Source: Datisca glomerata (Eukaryota; Streptophyta; Magnoliopsida; Cucurbitales; Datiscaceae). Taken from it: a stretch of DNA of 64,000 bases. Below, one piece after another: positions 1 through 12,345 of this stretch (the first letter of the stretch is position 1; every line of letters begins with the position of its first letter). The position numbers and the translations under genes were made by a program. The stretch lies in assembly GCA_003255025.1 (NCBI GenBank), contig QANY01003971.1, positions 248,001-312,000 of the forward strand. Reading direction: 5' to 3'. The notes below the pieces were generated by a model. The model was not told the origin of the DNA and searched no databases. It saw only the letters and a program-made list of their open reading frames with translations.

Positions 1-2000
1 GGAATTATGTTCATAAAGTAGGGTGTAAAACTATTTATGAGTATTTAATTATTTTTCAGACATTTTGAATTACTGAATTTAATGAATGATGAAAGTTTTT
101 TTATTAATTAAAGTGTGTTTATAATTTACTCAAGTCCTGGAACTATTGTCAATGCAAGAAAACTAAAGACTGGGGGGTCTTCTAGACAAACTCTTCTGAA
201 ATAGTTCAGAATGTTATTCTCAGTCTTAGGATCGATTAGGTAATCAAGTACGATTACGACTGTTAGGTTGAACCAAATGATTCCGATCTTGGGGCATGGG
301 AGTGTAGAATCTAACGGTTTACCTAAACATGTTGTAGAATATGTTGATTAGACCAATAATAAATTAGTTTGGAGTAAAACCATTTATCTAGCTCTAAATC
401 TAATTGTTTCACCTTAAGTGTATTTTCATAATTACCTTAATCCTGAGGTGAATACTAAACTTGACCTAGTTAGTTACAATCTTTGATACACTAATGGGTG
501 AGTTTGAATTGTCGGATAATATCTCGGCTGTTGGGATCTTGATTCAACTATATTGGAGTTGCATGATTCACATATAGGTAAATTCGTGGTTAGATTGCAA
601 TATGCAACAATATCACCTTATGCTTTATTGATGAGTGTGTGAATAAATCAACCTAGCCAGGTACTCGATGCAATGAATCATTGAATAAGACATGGGAAAT
701 CGTAAGAGACAATTCACTATTATATCGTTCTTATTCACAGTCAATAAATGAGTTAAAGAAATAATAACAATAAGGGTAAAATGATAATTTTATATCCCAC
801 TTTTGTTAGTGATATTCACAAAGGGTAATATGTTACAATATTTTATGGACTGTGAAATCAAAGTGTTTATTTGCACTAACAGAAAATGTAACGCGCATGA
901 ATCGAGAGTTGATTCAGCATCAGACCTATAGTGGAGTCATACGATATCACGATTAAATAGGTCAGGAGTTTATGAAGATAAATTCCCCCTGTATTTGGGT
1001 CCTATAGCTTTATTCGTGTGGGTCTATTTGGTCTCAGGAGTAGCTCATGAGGATATTAATATAAGAAACAACATCAGTTGGACAAAAATATGTTTTGGGG
1101 CTAAGATTTTTTTTGAACCCATATGTGATGGGTGTTGTCACTTGATTAGTGAAGAACAATGGATTGATGTTCAAATTAATTAATTTATTATTTTTTAGTT
1201 ATTAGATAATTAGTAAATAAGATAAATTAATTAATTGATGGAGATCAATTTAATCTATCAAATTTGGATTGATGAATTTGGATACAATATTGACTTGAAT
1301 GAGAGATGCAATTTTCGGCAGTTATTAAGATTTGTGGGTGAATTTCAAAAATTACACATATATGAGATGGCATTAAGGTTACTTCCCTAAGTGTGCTGAC
1401 ACAACCCTAATCACACAGTTCCTAACGACATCCTCTAGAGATATAATTTTGAATCCAATGAGTGGTTGTTGGTGCGAAGACTAATTGAAACTCTTGAATT
1501 TGAAGATCAAAGAACGCGAAGCATTTAATAAGCATTCCACTAATTCATAAAGTTTTCGATACAACTAAAATGTATATATCGTTTCTACCTCTTTTAAATA
1601 CGTTAAACTTTGTATGCATAATCGGCTGTATGATTTTAATATTTAATATGATAAAATTGGTTGATGTAAAAAATTTTGATACTTCGCCCACGAACCCTAC
1701 CCACACTCAGTTCCTAACGACATCCTCTAGAGATATACTTCTGAATCCAACAAGTAGTTGTTCGTGCGAAGACTAATTGAAGTTTTTGGATTTGACGATT
1801 GAAGAACGCGAAGCATTTAATAAGGATTTTACCAATTCAGAAAGTAACTAATACAACAAAAATGTATAAATCATTTCTACTTCTTTTTAGTACATTTAAC
1901 TTTGTATGCATAATCGGATGTATGATTTTAATATTTAATATGATTAAATTGGTTGATGTAAAAAAATTTTATATTCCGCCCACAAACAATTCGTGGTTCA
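1..2000 (+). repeat. 5' LTR of copia-1 (first few bases outside window)
   Basis: The window opens with GGAATTATG, matching the fifth or so base onward of the 3' LTR, which starts TGTTAGAATTATG at 13044. Similarity continues in blocks to TGGTTCA at 2000, where the two copies diverge. Compared with the 3' LTR this copy has an extra 292-bp tandem unit, an extra block near 1030-1090, and a deletion near 1395. The divergence of the two LTRs indicates an old insertion. Confidence 0.85.
1416..1999 (+). repeat. 292-bp tandem duplication inside the 5' LTR
   Basis: A unit starting CAGTTCCTAACGACATCCTC at 1416 recurs at 1708, a period of 292 bp. Each unit ends in the cGCCCACAA/GAA stretch near the LTR end. 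The 3' LTR carries a single copy (about 14529-14821), so the duplication arose in this LTR after insertion or was lost from the other. Confidence 0.85.
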
Positions 2001-2960
2001 ATGAAATTGGGACTACACTGTTGTACAAAATTGGTGGAACTTCCTCAAGGACAATGAGACTATTACAAACGTCATGAAGACTAGTATGCAAATTAATTGT
2101 AATTTATTTATTATTCTTTTATGGGTTGTAATTAGAAATGAGCTAATAGGGAAGTTAATTTTGAATGGGTGATTTATTATTAATCCCAGATTATCATATA
2201 ACATGCCGTGTAGAAATAGAAATACTCCAATATCAAAATGCCATATCGCATGTACATGCATCATTGTAGTTTAATTTATAATAGGTTATAATTTAATTAT
2301 AATGTGAATTTTATAAAAGTTATAAATTTTAAATTGGGATTTAACTTTTATAAACAGTTTAAAATTTTTTAAACTTGTTTTTTCTAAATTAATAAAGAGT
2401 TATAAATTTGAAAAAACAATGAAAAATCTATTTTTTTCAAAAATTAAGTGGGAGGGTCATTTACGTTAAAACGTTCCTAATGTCCCCAACGCAAACTTGA
2501 TCGTGGCAAGATGAATGGTTTAGAGCCACCCTAGCGGTACTCTCTTCAGTGAGAGAAACTTGAGAATCGTGTCACTTTAGGACATTGAGCTGCTTAAGAA
2601 GCTAAAACTTGTAAAGGAAGTGGTGAGGCAGGATCGTCCCTAGACGAACTGTTAGTTCATGACAACCTTTAAAGTCAATGTGTTGGTTAAACATTTAGAC
2701 CGATGCATATTGGAATCCCTCATAGGGGCTAGTCAATGAGATTAAGGTGACCAAAACCATTGGTGATTAGTTAAGCTAGATGTAGCGACATCGTGAGAAA
2801 TGTTAACCAAATGAGAGGAGTTTCAATGCGATAAGAGATAGGTTGGATGTTGTCCTTAGATGAGACAAGCTACCATTTTTTATCGTAACATCAAGGAACA
2901 AAATTATTAATTGGATTTTTAAATATTTAAGCATTTGCATCATACTTCATACTTTCCTAA
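2001..2960 (+). other. copia-1 untranslated leader
   Basis: No coding similarity is visible between the 5' LTR and gag. By position this is the leader of copia-1. An initiator-methionine-tRNA-type primer site (TGGTATCAGAG-like) is not evident just after 2000, so the priming site is lost or diverged. Confidence 0.5.
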
Positions 2961-4128
2961 ATGATTGAGTATTTATTTACACTGCTTTATTTATTCTTTT
3001 CAATAATCATCTCGCTATCCCCACTCTCAACTATCTTAAACACGAACAAACTTACTAGTAAAAATTACATGAATTGGAAATGTAATCTTGATACCGTCCT
3101 AACGGTAGAAAAACACAAGTTCGCGCTCACCACCCCTTGTCCCTTTGAGCCTGTTGCTGAATTGACTCATGATGTTTATGCTTCTTCGTTTCGTTCTGAT
3201 AAAGATCGCCAGATGTTACATCTTGGCTTCTGTTAGCAATGTGTTGCAACAACACTATTAGAACATGGAAACTGTTGCTGATATGATGTTGAACATCACC
3301 AAAATGTTCAGAGATCAAGGTCATCAAGCCAAACAAGCTGATGTGCAAAACGTCATGAACTGTAGGATGAAACCTGAAACTCCTGTTAGAGAACATATGT
3401 TGATGATCATTAAGTATCTGAATGAGATGAAGATCATGAGTGCTGAGGTAGATGGCGAGAGATAAGTTGATATGATCCTTGAGACTCTGCCTGACACTTT
3501 TGAGAACTTCAAACTTAATTATTCGATAAATAAGTTAAGATACTCAATTCTTAAGGAACTGCAAGCTGCTAAGACCTTGTTTCTGAAGGTCAAGTGGAAG
3601 ACTAAAGAGGTAAACTTTACTGAAAGCAAGCCTTCCACCTGTGGCGCAAAAAAGAAACACATGAAAGTTCCGAAGAAGGCTAACAAGAAAAGCTCCAAAG
3701 CTGCGAAAGATAAGGGCACTACAAAAGTAGACAAGTCAAAAGACAAGTGTCATCATCGTGGAGCCACTGGCCATTAGAAACGCAACTGCCCATACTATCT
3801 CAAGGAGTTGAGATCTAAAGGTATAGTATTTATTACTGAGGCGGCTGACTCTACTTTTTCGTGGATTGTAGACTTTGCAGCCACTAACCATATCTGTTGT
3901 TCTCTGCAGGGTTCAGGGAAATCAAAAGGCTTGATAAAGGTGAGTTCATCTTCCATTGGAGAAATGGAGAACTAGGATCGACCGTATCTATGGGAACTAT
4001 TATATTGTCATTTGATAATAATTTTATAGTTATACGTGATGTTTATTATATCCTAGTTTTTGAGAAAATTCTTATTTCAATAGCTAGTTTAATTGAGTAA
4101 TGATTCACTTTGAATTTCATATATATAG
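2961..4128 (+). pseudogene. copia-1 gag and start of protease
   Basis: Broken Gag and aspartic-protease coding region. Gag pieces include SKNYMNWKCNLDTVL near the N terminus, helical segments at 3265-3465 and a Lys-rich stretch near 3640-3740. The zinc knuckle at about 3748-3790 reads CHHRGATGH-stop-KRNC: the expected second Cys is Arg, and a TAG sits where the family normally has Trp. The protease part (3840-4100) has WIVDFAATNHIC, where the catalytic Asp-Ser-Gly has become Asp-Phe-Ala. A stop splits Gag at 3463. Homology ends near 4128, where the nested insertion begins; the pol frame resumes at 8940. Confidence 0.8.
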
Positions 4129-4149
4129 CAACACTCTGGTTAAAGAGAA

Positions 4150-5885
4150 AATGGAACTTTGAAACTCTTTGTTGACAGTGCTTCAAACAGTAGAGGAGCA
4201 TGAGCAGGGGTTGTAGTACAAACTCCTTCTGGAGAAATATTGAAACACTCCATCTCCTTTGAATTCAATGCGTCAAATAATGAAGCAGAGTATGAAGTGT
4301 TGATCGCAGGAGTATCCCTGCTGCGGGAATATGAGATAACTAATGTTAAAACTTTTTATGATTCCATGTTGATTGTGAAGCAGGTCACATGGGAATAAGT
4401 AGCAAAATATCAACGGATGATGAATTATTTGCAACGGGCAAAGGATCTCCTCAGCACACTAAAAAATTATAAGATCCAACAAATTTTGAGAACTGAGAAC
4501 GGGCACGCTGATTCCCTGACAATCTAGGATCTTTATTATGCTTCCCTTACAAAAGGAACATCCTTGTGTAAGTTCCGAAGGAGCCAAGCATCTCGTTCCC
4601 ATGGAATAACATGGTTGATGTAGAAGTTGAACAGGAACCCAGTTGGTAGGATGACATATTCCGCTTACTTGAAGAAAGAACACTTCCTAAAGATAAATTG
4701 CTTGTAAAAAATGTGCAACAACGTGGTGCCAGGTACACGATGATTAATGGGGTATTATATAAGAAAATGTTTGCATGACCGTACTTGAAGTGCCTACGAG
4801 AAAAGGATGCCCGATATGTGTTAGTGGAAATTCATGAGGGCGTATGCAGAAATCACACTAGGGGTAGATCACTAGCCCATAAAGTCATGAATGAATGATA
4901 CAACTTACCCCGTATTCATTAGGATGCCAAACAATATGCGAAAAGGTGCGACAAGTGTCTGAGTTTCGCACCCGTAGCAAAAATGGCCCTTGGAGAACTT
5001 AAAACCGTGGCTAGTCCTTGGTCGTTCATATAGTGGGCCCTACACATTGTTGGGCCACTCGCCATGGCACCTACCTAAAAAGTTTTTATTGGTAGCAATA
5101 GATTATTTTACAAAGTGGATCGAGGCTGAAGCCTTTGTCAGAATCCGTGGGGAAGAAGTAAGGGGGTTCTTATGGAAAAACTTGGTATGCACGTACGGGA
5201 TCCCCCAGATCTTGGTATCTGACAACGGACTTTAGTTCACTAAGAACTTAGTAAGAACATTTTATGAAGATTTTATGATCATGAATCGCTTCTCCACGCC
5301 TTACTACCCATAGAGAAATGGGCAAGCATAAAGATCAAACCGGGTCATACTTGATAACCTGAAGAAACGGTTGGAGTCCACCAAAGGAAAATGGGTGGAA
5401 GAGCTACATGCAGTCTTATGGGCATACAGAATGACCCTAAGAGAGACAACGAGAGAAACCTCATTTGCATTACCATACAGAGCTGAAGTAATCATTCCCG
5501 TATAAATTGGAAGCCCTACCATCATATCTGAGCTAAATGAACATCAAAATGGACAACTCCTAAGAAACGGTCTCGATGAACTAGAGGGAAGAAGGGAAAT
5601 GGCCATGATCAAAATGGCCTATCAAATCAGAAAAGGAGATCTTATTTTCAGAAGAAAGTATTCCAAACAGGAGATTTGGTCCTAAAAAAATTCTTCTAAA
5701 TTGAAGGGATGCCAGGCCAACATGGAAGAGACTGTACATCATCAGCAAAATAGGAGGAAGCGGCTATTACCACTTGAAAATGGAAGAAGGAACAAAATTG
5801 AAGAAATCATGGAACGCAATTCATCTGAAAAAATATTTCGTGTAAAGAATGTAAAAGATCTATTATAATGAGACATCTTTCCCGT
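4150..5885 (+). pseudogene. Ty3 (Tat-like) RNase H and integrase fragment
   Basis: A fragment of Ty3-type pol inserted in copia-1. From 4162 an RNase H domain shows four acidic positions in context: LFVDSASN, NNEAEYE, FYDSMLIVKQ and NGHADSL. This extra-RNase-H style with EILKHSISFEFNASNNEAE is typical of plant Tat-lineage elements. The integrase follows: an HHCC zinc finger (EIHEGVCRNH, RCDKC) at 4830-4975, then AIDYFTKWIEAE at about 5095 and VSDNGL at about 5216. Stops interrupt it, including TAG after DNGL and after YYP, and a TAA at the expected catalytic Glu of the NGQAE motif. No reverse transcriptase or paired LTRs were seen, so it is truncated. Confidence 0.85.
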
Positions 5886-5961
5886 GGTTTTTTCCCGTAA
5901 GGGTATTCCATGTAAAAATAGTGGCGTCAATCTTCTGCTCAACTGAATTATTACTAAATGA

Positions 5962-6305
5962 AATTAAGGGCATAAAAAGTTCTTGAGAGGTGTAGTTCAT
6001 AAGTCCTACTCTCTAAAGGAACTAATGACATAAAAAGTCTTTTTGAGAGGCAATTCATAAGTTCTAATCTAAAAAAGAACTAAGGGCATAAAAGTTCTTA
6101 AGAGGGACAGTTCATAAGTCCTACTCTCATAAGGAACTAAGGGTATAACAAGTCCTTAGGAGGGGTAGTTTATAGTCCTACTCCTAGAAGGAACTAAGAG
6201 CATAAAAAGTCATTGGAAGGGTCAATTCATAAGTCCTATTATCAGAAAAAACTAGGGGTATGAGAAGTCATTGAGGGGCATCCTATGAGCCCTACTCTCG
6301 AAAGG
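5962..6305 (+). repeat. 58-bp tandem array, six units
   Basis: Units start at 5962, 6020, 6078, 6135, 6192 and 6250 (spacing 57-58 bp). Each has the form AACTAAGGGCATAAAAAGT, a purine-rich centre, then CATAAGTCCTACTCT and AAGG. The array directly follows the Ty3/Tat integrase fragment. Non-coding tandem arrays between integrase and 3' LTR are known in Tat-lineage elements, so it probably belongs to that element. Confidence 0.9.
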
Positions 6306-6582
6306 AAAAATAACTAAAGAAGGACTAAACATGGAAGCAGGCGACTCCAATGGGCCCGCGGGTAACAATAGGGAAGGGAATTCTAATCTCAACAGATTGA
6401 AAGTAGAAACAACGAAAATGGGTAAACATACTCTTACTTAGGCATTCCTTGAAAAAACTTCCAAGTGTTTTAAGGACTAAGTATCAAACTAGTTGATGAG
6501 TTTTACTTAAATGTCTGAAAAGTTAACCATGGAAACCGTTAAAAGGGAAAATAGACTTTTATTGCTTATAGAATTTCACTAT

Positions 6583-6900
6583 CACTACAAGAAATATGTC
6601 ATTTTACAAGAGGCGGATATCTCCATCCACACGGATCATGCGGCGCCTGTGATAACCCCTCATATTAAAAGTCCACATTTTTCGCGAGGCGTAACGCCTC
6701 CTGTGAAGACCACTATGGTATCTCGCTTTTTACAGGATTTTTCTACTCCTGTAGAATGTTATTTAATAGGATTTTCAGACTCATGTTGAATGTATTCAAC
6801 AAGTGTTTTGAATACTTGTGAATTAACATTCACATGTATTTTTGTATCCTATTAAATCAGATACCGTAAGTTTTGTTTTGAATCTCATTGATATATTTTT
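6583..6900 (+). mobile_element. CACTA-type terminus with subterminal repeats
   Basis: CACTACAAGAAATATG at 6583 matches the terminal inverted repeat style of plant CACTA (En/Spm) transposons. It is followed by GC-rich short palindromes such as GAGGCGTAACGCCTC (6686-6700), like CACTA subterminal motifs. A matching opposite end was not found up to 8935, so the element is truncated or its other end has decayed. No transposase coding is visible here. Confidence 0.55.
6761..6857. repeat. 97-bp imperfect hairpin
   Basis: ATTTAATAGGAT at 6761-6772 is the exact reverse complement of ATCCTATTAAAT at 6846-6857. Inner arm pieces ACAAGT/ACTTGT (6799-6804, 6814-6819) and GAATGT/ACATTC (6788-6793, 6826-6831) share nearly the same centre at about 6809. 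The structure lies close behind the CACTA-like terminus. Confidence 0.75.
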
Positions 6901-8935
6901 TGTTATAAATCACGCCTCTCATAAAGAGATCTTTCTGGCATTTTATAAATATTTTTTTTGCAATCAATTTATATGCACATGTTTACTTACCTATCTAAAC
7001 ATTTAAAATTAATACATTACTAGACTAAAAGTCATTCAAACATTATTTCATTTTCACAAGATATTATCCAAAAGTATCATCAATAAATATCATCTAAAAG
7101 TATCAGTACTTTTCTACTAACAAACATTTGTTTCAAAACATAAAAAACATCTAAAAGTTTCACAAATGCTATAAAATAATTTCAAATTTTCACTGCTTAT
7201 CTCTTCAAAATTTGATGCCATGTTGAAAACCTTCAAGGGATTGTAGGTCCTACATTTTAAAGAATAAAACAGTAACTTTAAGATAATTTCACATTGCTCA
7301 CATTACCATTTTATACTTTGTGAAAAAATAATACTGCATATTTTGAAGCACACTATATGGTTTTGTAGAATTACATAGCTAGAGCTGAACAATTTGGATC
7401 ATTTTTTATGATACTATGTGGGTTAATATTAATGAAATACAATCTTCCTAACTTTAAATATGCCGAGTACGCAAAAGAAACAAAACTTTGGACCCAAAAA
7501 ATCGTTAGGGAAAGGATTCACATTAATCAGAATATAACATAGAATTTATCAAATTCAAATTAATTAAAAAGATGAACTCACAGAGAATGGTGCAGAAATG
7601 AGTAAAATGACGGACCATTGATTTTGTTGACCAACCATTCAACACCTCCCTCAATGATGGTTGATAATGACTGATATAGAATTCACAGATAAGTTACGAA
7701 GATTCAGTATTTCAAAACATAATAGCTATAGCAAAAATGTTAATGTGCAGTGGTGGAAAACTACAGATAACCATTATTAAAACACATACTTGATTTGAAC
7801 ATAGTAGATAATCTCTAAAAAACATAATAGTATACTTTTTTTTTAAGAAACAAAAGTGTACTAAAGAGACAGATTACATAAAGAGGTTCAGAGATAAGAA
7901 CAGAACACCAAAAACCAAAGTCTGTGAGTCAAAGTTATTAAAAAACATAGGAATGTGCTTAAAATCAGAAAATGTTTAGTGACAAACACTTAAAGAGAGA
8001 TCAAAAGTGATTTTAGGCCCACAAAGAAAACTCATACAAATATTTTACTATAGAAACTGTAAACGGGTTTGTCTTTTCAAACCATTCCATCCAATTCAAA
8101 GAGTTTCTGAATCATTTAATGAATTCAAAAGACGGCATATTTATTTCTCATGAATTACACTGAATCAACTATGGAAGTTAACGCATATAATGTTTTGCTT
8201 CATTGCACTTTGGAACAGTACAACCTAAACTCTAGTCCTGATAGCCAAAGACAAGGAAAAGTAAAAGATGAGCACTTCTTTTTTCTTCCTCCAATTTTAC
8301 CCCAGCCTATGTTGTAAATCGCCTCAACACAATTCAAATAATTTTATCAAAATTAAGCGAGTGAATTCGCCCGTCAGCCTACTATCAACTACTTGTTTCT
8401 ACCCGACATCAAAAACTTATTCCCCTTAACAATTCCCCAAAAAGCAAACTATTTTTTTTGGGCAAATAATGCTAACTATTTTAGTTAGACCAACAATTTC
8501 ATGATTCTTCGTGCTAATAATAAAAATCAAACTGCAACGAAGTCGAAAACTAATTAAATGAAACAATGAGTAATCAAACTCAAAAAATTAAAGGCCCTAA
8601 AAACTATTGTAACATTTCAGGATATCTAACAGATGAGATATTACAAGTAGAAAATGAAGAAGATGTATGTGGTTTCTGAGTAATGCATGCCTAGGAGTAC
8701 AATGTGGAGATATATCAAATCTATGAGCGAAAAGTGACTAACATAGTGAGTGAATAATTGTGTCTGAGCACGTGTCTGCATGCGTGTGCACGCATGAGAG
8801 TGAGAAAAGGATGGAGAGAGGGAGGGAGGGAGCTACACCATGAAGGCTTCAAGATGCAAAAGTTTAATTTGAATAGATTAAATATGGTAGTAGAGGAGGT
8901 ACCTGCCAACATCCTAACAAAACTCTGGTTAAAAT
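6901..8935. other. AT-rich filler, no recognised gene
   Basis: No supportable coding region, terminal repeat or array was seen. It is part of the block inserted into copia-1, whose pol frame resumes at 8940. A short purine-rich stretch (GGAGAGAGGGAGGGAGGGAG) lies at about 8812-8831. Confidence 0.4.
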
Positions 8936-8939
8936 CAGA

Positions 8940-9204
8940 ATGACCCTATATATATATGTTGGTATTTTTAGAAATGACTGCTTAATTACTGCACGTTTGA
9001 TAAATAAATTATTTTACGTAAAACCGATAGTTTCAATAACATGTGACACTAAAGTAAATATTGATTTACAAAGATATAGTAAAAGGTTGAAGTCTGACTC
9101 AACCGATCTAACCTGTTTGTGGCACTTACGTCTTGGCCACATTATCCTGGCCAAGATTAAAAGAATTGCAAATGATGGTCCATCGCAAACTTAAAGTGTG
9201 GGAT
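8940..9204 (+). pseudogene. copia-1 GAG-pre-integrase segment
   Basis: The reading frame contains SIT..., RYSKRLKSD and then CLWHLRLGHI with KIKRI, the GAG-pre-integrase signature (His-rich zinc-binding N terminus of copia integrase). A stop follows at 9192-9194. The next bases encode SVG and are then cut by the hAT element at 9205. The frame continues beyond it at 10484 with SLPTCEFC. TGTGGGAT (9197-9204) is the left copy of the hAT target duplication. Confidence 0.85.
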
Positions 9205-10475
9205 TATGGGTGTTCAACAATCGGTCTGGTCAGATTTTAAAAGGAAAATGAAACCAGACCAAAAATCAATGGAGAACCGAACCGACCATAACACTTGAAA
9301 ATATCGGAACCATCCAGACCGAACATCAACTGTCGGATCAGACGGATTTTATGGACCAAGAGGCTGAGCATTCAAATTAGCTCTAATTATATTTCACTGC
9401 TCTACATCATTAAACTCGAGCTCCAGCAAATCTGAAAATTAGCTCCAACATTAAGCTTGAGCTCCAGCTCCAGCAAATTAGTTGCAGCATATTTTACTAC
9501 TCTACATCATTTAAACTGAGATCTAATCATAGAATAACAAATCATAATTATTTAGTCATTGTGATGAAATACCTATCATAGATCGAAATCCCAAATCAGA
9601 AAAGTCTTGATAATATTTTTCAAATCTGAAAAATATGAAAGACCAGATCTGAAAAATCAAACTCCAATAACGAAACTTGATTTATGAATAAGTTTCTTCA
9701 GTCGTAGAGCAAGATCATGGCCATGGCTGTGATTTTAGCTGTGGCTTTGGTTCTATACATGTTAGTTAGTTGGTTGTTGATGTCGAAGTTTGGTTGCAGC
9801 CGCCGTGGTTTTTGAATGCGTCGTGGTGGCTCAGTTGGTTTATATTTCAGTGGGACATTTTGAGAGACAAAGCTTCGAGACATAAGGTGATTCAGGGTGC
9901 TCATAGTTCGGTGATAAAACCGAATCGTGAATGGTAAAAGAACCGAACCATGAGTTTCGGTTCAATATTATTAATTAAAAATAAATTTTAAATAGTTTTT
10001 TAATGGTATTATTGAAAAATTATATAAAATTAAAGTTTTACTTCGGTTCAGTTTTACAAGAAATTACATATAAAAAATAATATAAATTTAATGTTTTGGT
10101 TCAGTTCAAAAAATACCAAAATTCTGAACCCAATACACATAAAGAACTGACCTTTTTCGGTAAAGAGAGATAGAGAGAGAGAGGAAGTGGGCTCCAATGA
10201 AAGTGAGAAAGAAAGAGAGAGTGATACTGGATGTGGGCTGCAATGAAAGTGAAAGTGAAGGGGTTGTAGGTAAAACCTAAAAAAATAACAATATATATAT
10301 ATGTTCGGTTGGATCAGTCCAGAATCAAATGAAATTCTGGACTGATCCAAAATTTCGATCCTTACTAAAACTAATATCAAACCGACCGAACAGTGGGAAA
10401 AATTTATCAAGACCAATCAACTTCAGTTTGGTCCGGATCGGACCACACGGTCTGGACGGTTTTTGTACACCCCTA
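9205..10475. mobile_element. Non-autonomous hAT element, 8-bp target duplication
   Basis: The 1271-bp insert begins TATGGGTGTTCAAC and ends GTACACCCCTA, whose reverse complement is TAGGGGTGTAC: short imperfect inverted termini of hAT style. TGTGGGAT is duplicated exactly at 9197-9204 and 10476-10483, the 8-bp duplication expected of hAT. Inside, subterminal stretches are rich in CGGTTCGGT-like words in both orientations. No transposase is encoded, so it needed a helper. Removing the element and one duplicate makes the copia integrase frame continuous across the site. Confidence 0.9.
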
Positions 10476-11410
10476 TGTGGGATCACTACCCACATGTGAA
10501 TTCTGTATAGAAGGTAAATTGACCAAGAGGCCCTTTTCAATGAATGGTGAAAGAGCCACTCAATGCCTTGAACTTGTACATAGTAATGTATGTGGGCCAT
10601 TGAATATCGAAGCAAGAGGAGGTTATGAATACTTTGTAACCTTCAATGATGACTACTCACATTTTTGACATGAATATCTAATGCACCAAAAGTCTGAAAC
10701 CTTTAAAACGTTCAAAGAGTACATGGTTTATGGTCGAAAAGCAATTAGAGAAACAAATTGAAACACTATGATCTGATCGTGGTGGAGAGTAATTGCTAGG
10801 AGAGTTCGAAGACTTTCTTAAGGAAGAATGTATTCTTTCTCAACTTCCAGCACCTAGCACTCTAGAATAGAATGGTGTGTTAGAGAGAGAGAATCAAACT
10901 ATGATGAATATTGTTAGATCCATGATGAGTTACTCATCCCTCTCAGATTCGTTCTGGAGATATGCCTTGAAAACATTAACATATATTCTGAACCAAGTTC
11001 CATTGAAGATGGTGCCTGGCACGTCATATGAAAGATGGAATGGACGAAAGTGATCTGTTATCCACTTTAGAATATGGGGGTGGCCAGCGCATGTTCTGAA
11101 ACAAAAGACAGGCAAGTTGGCAAGCGATCAGAATTATACATGTTTGTAGGATATCCCAAAGGAACAAAGGGGTATGTCTTTTGTAGTCCGACTAACAAGA
11201 AAACATTTGTAAGCATGAATGCATATTTTCTTGAAGAAGACTACATAAGAAGTGTGAAGCCGAGAAGCATTCTTGTGCTAGAGGAATTATTAAGTGGGAG
11301 GAGACCTAATCCCCAATCAAGAACTATTTCTGATTCAATAATGGACGAACCACAGCTGGGGCGAGAGCCTATGGAGCCTCGACGTGGTGGGAGGATTGTG
11401 AGATAGCCTG
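10476..11410 (+). pseudogene. copia-1 integrase
   Basis: Continuation of the integrase zinc finger (LPTCEFCIEGKLTKRPF) and catalytic core. HSNVCGPLN (about 10579) has Asn where the first catalytic Asp is expected. FNDDYSHF follows at about 10644, with a stop just after. Further pieces at 10900-11115 include ESNYDEYC and YSEPSSIEDGAWH, out of frame and interrupted. The C-terminal part, ELYMFVGYPKGTKGYVF, with FVSMNAYFLEEDYI following, is open at 11074-11406. It is inactive through the Asp loss and several stops. Confidence 0.85.
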
Positions 11411-11490
11411 ACAGGTATATGTCTTATGGAGATTCCTTAATAGAAGTCTTAGATAAGATTCATGATGAACATGTTTCCTACTCATAGGCC

Positions 11491-12190
11491 ATGGTTGGTC
11501 CAGAATCAAACCCATGGCAAGAAGCCATGAATGTTGAGATACATTCGATATACTCGAACGGAGTCTGGAAACTTGTTGATATTTTTGAATGGATAAAACT
11601 TGTAGGGTGTAAATGGACCTATAAGAAAAAGAGAGGTCTGAATGGGAATGTAGATACATTCAAAGCTAGGCTAGTAGTCAATGGCTATACCCAAAAGGAA
11701 GGTATGGACTATAAGGATACCTTCTCGCTAGTAGCCATGCTTAAATCCATTCGAATCCTCATGTCCATTACTGCTGCCCTCGATTATGAACAGATTGACG
11801 TCAAGACTGCTTTTCTGAATGACAATATTGATGAGCGCATTTATATGGCTCAACAATATGGGTTCATGGAGAAAGGAAATGAGGACAAGGTTTGGGAACT
11901 ACTGATGTCCATTTATGGACTAAAGCAAGCGTCCCGATCGTGGAATATTAGATTCAATGAAATTGTAAAGAACTTTGGTTTTGAACAGTTAGTGGATGAA
12001 CCCTGTGTGTATAAGTTGATACACGAAGGGAAAGTGGTTTTTCTAGTCTTATACGTCGATGATATTCTATTAATTGGAAATGATGTAGGAAAATTATATG
12101 ATGTCAATATTTAGCTTGTAAAACAATTTGATATGAAGGATCTTGGAGAAGCTGCATTTATCTTAGGTATTCAGATCTTTTAAGATAGAA
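11491..12190 (+). pseudogene. copia-1 reverse transcriptase
   Basis: The longest open stretch of this element (207 codons, to 12114). Recognisable copia reverse-transcriptase blocks in order: NPWQEAMNVEI, GCKWTYKKK, FKARLVVNGYTQKEGMDYKD, IDVKTAFLND, SIYGLKQASRSW and the active-site LYVDDILLIGND. A stop occurs at 12112-12114, then the frame continues with KQFDMKDLGEAAFILGIQI to about 12180, followed by another stop. The YVDD motif is intact. Confidence 0.9.
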
Positions 12191-12345
12191 AGAACAAATA
12201 ATCGGCACGGTGTCAAGCATTTTATATTGATAAGGTGATAGATCATTTCAATATATAAGACTCCAATAAGGGATATTTTACTTTCAGGCATGGAGTCAAC
12301 CTCTCTAAGGAGTAGTCTCCTAAGACTCTTCAAGAAAAGAAAGAC

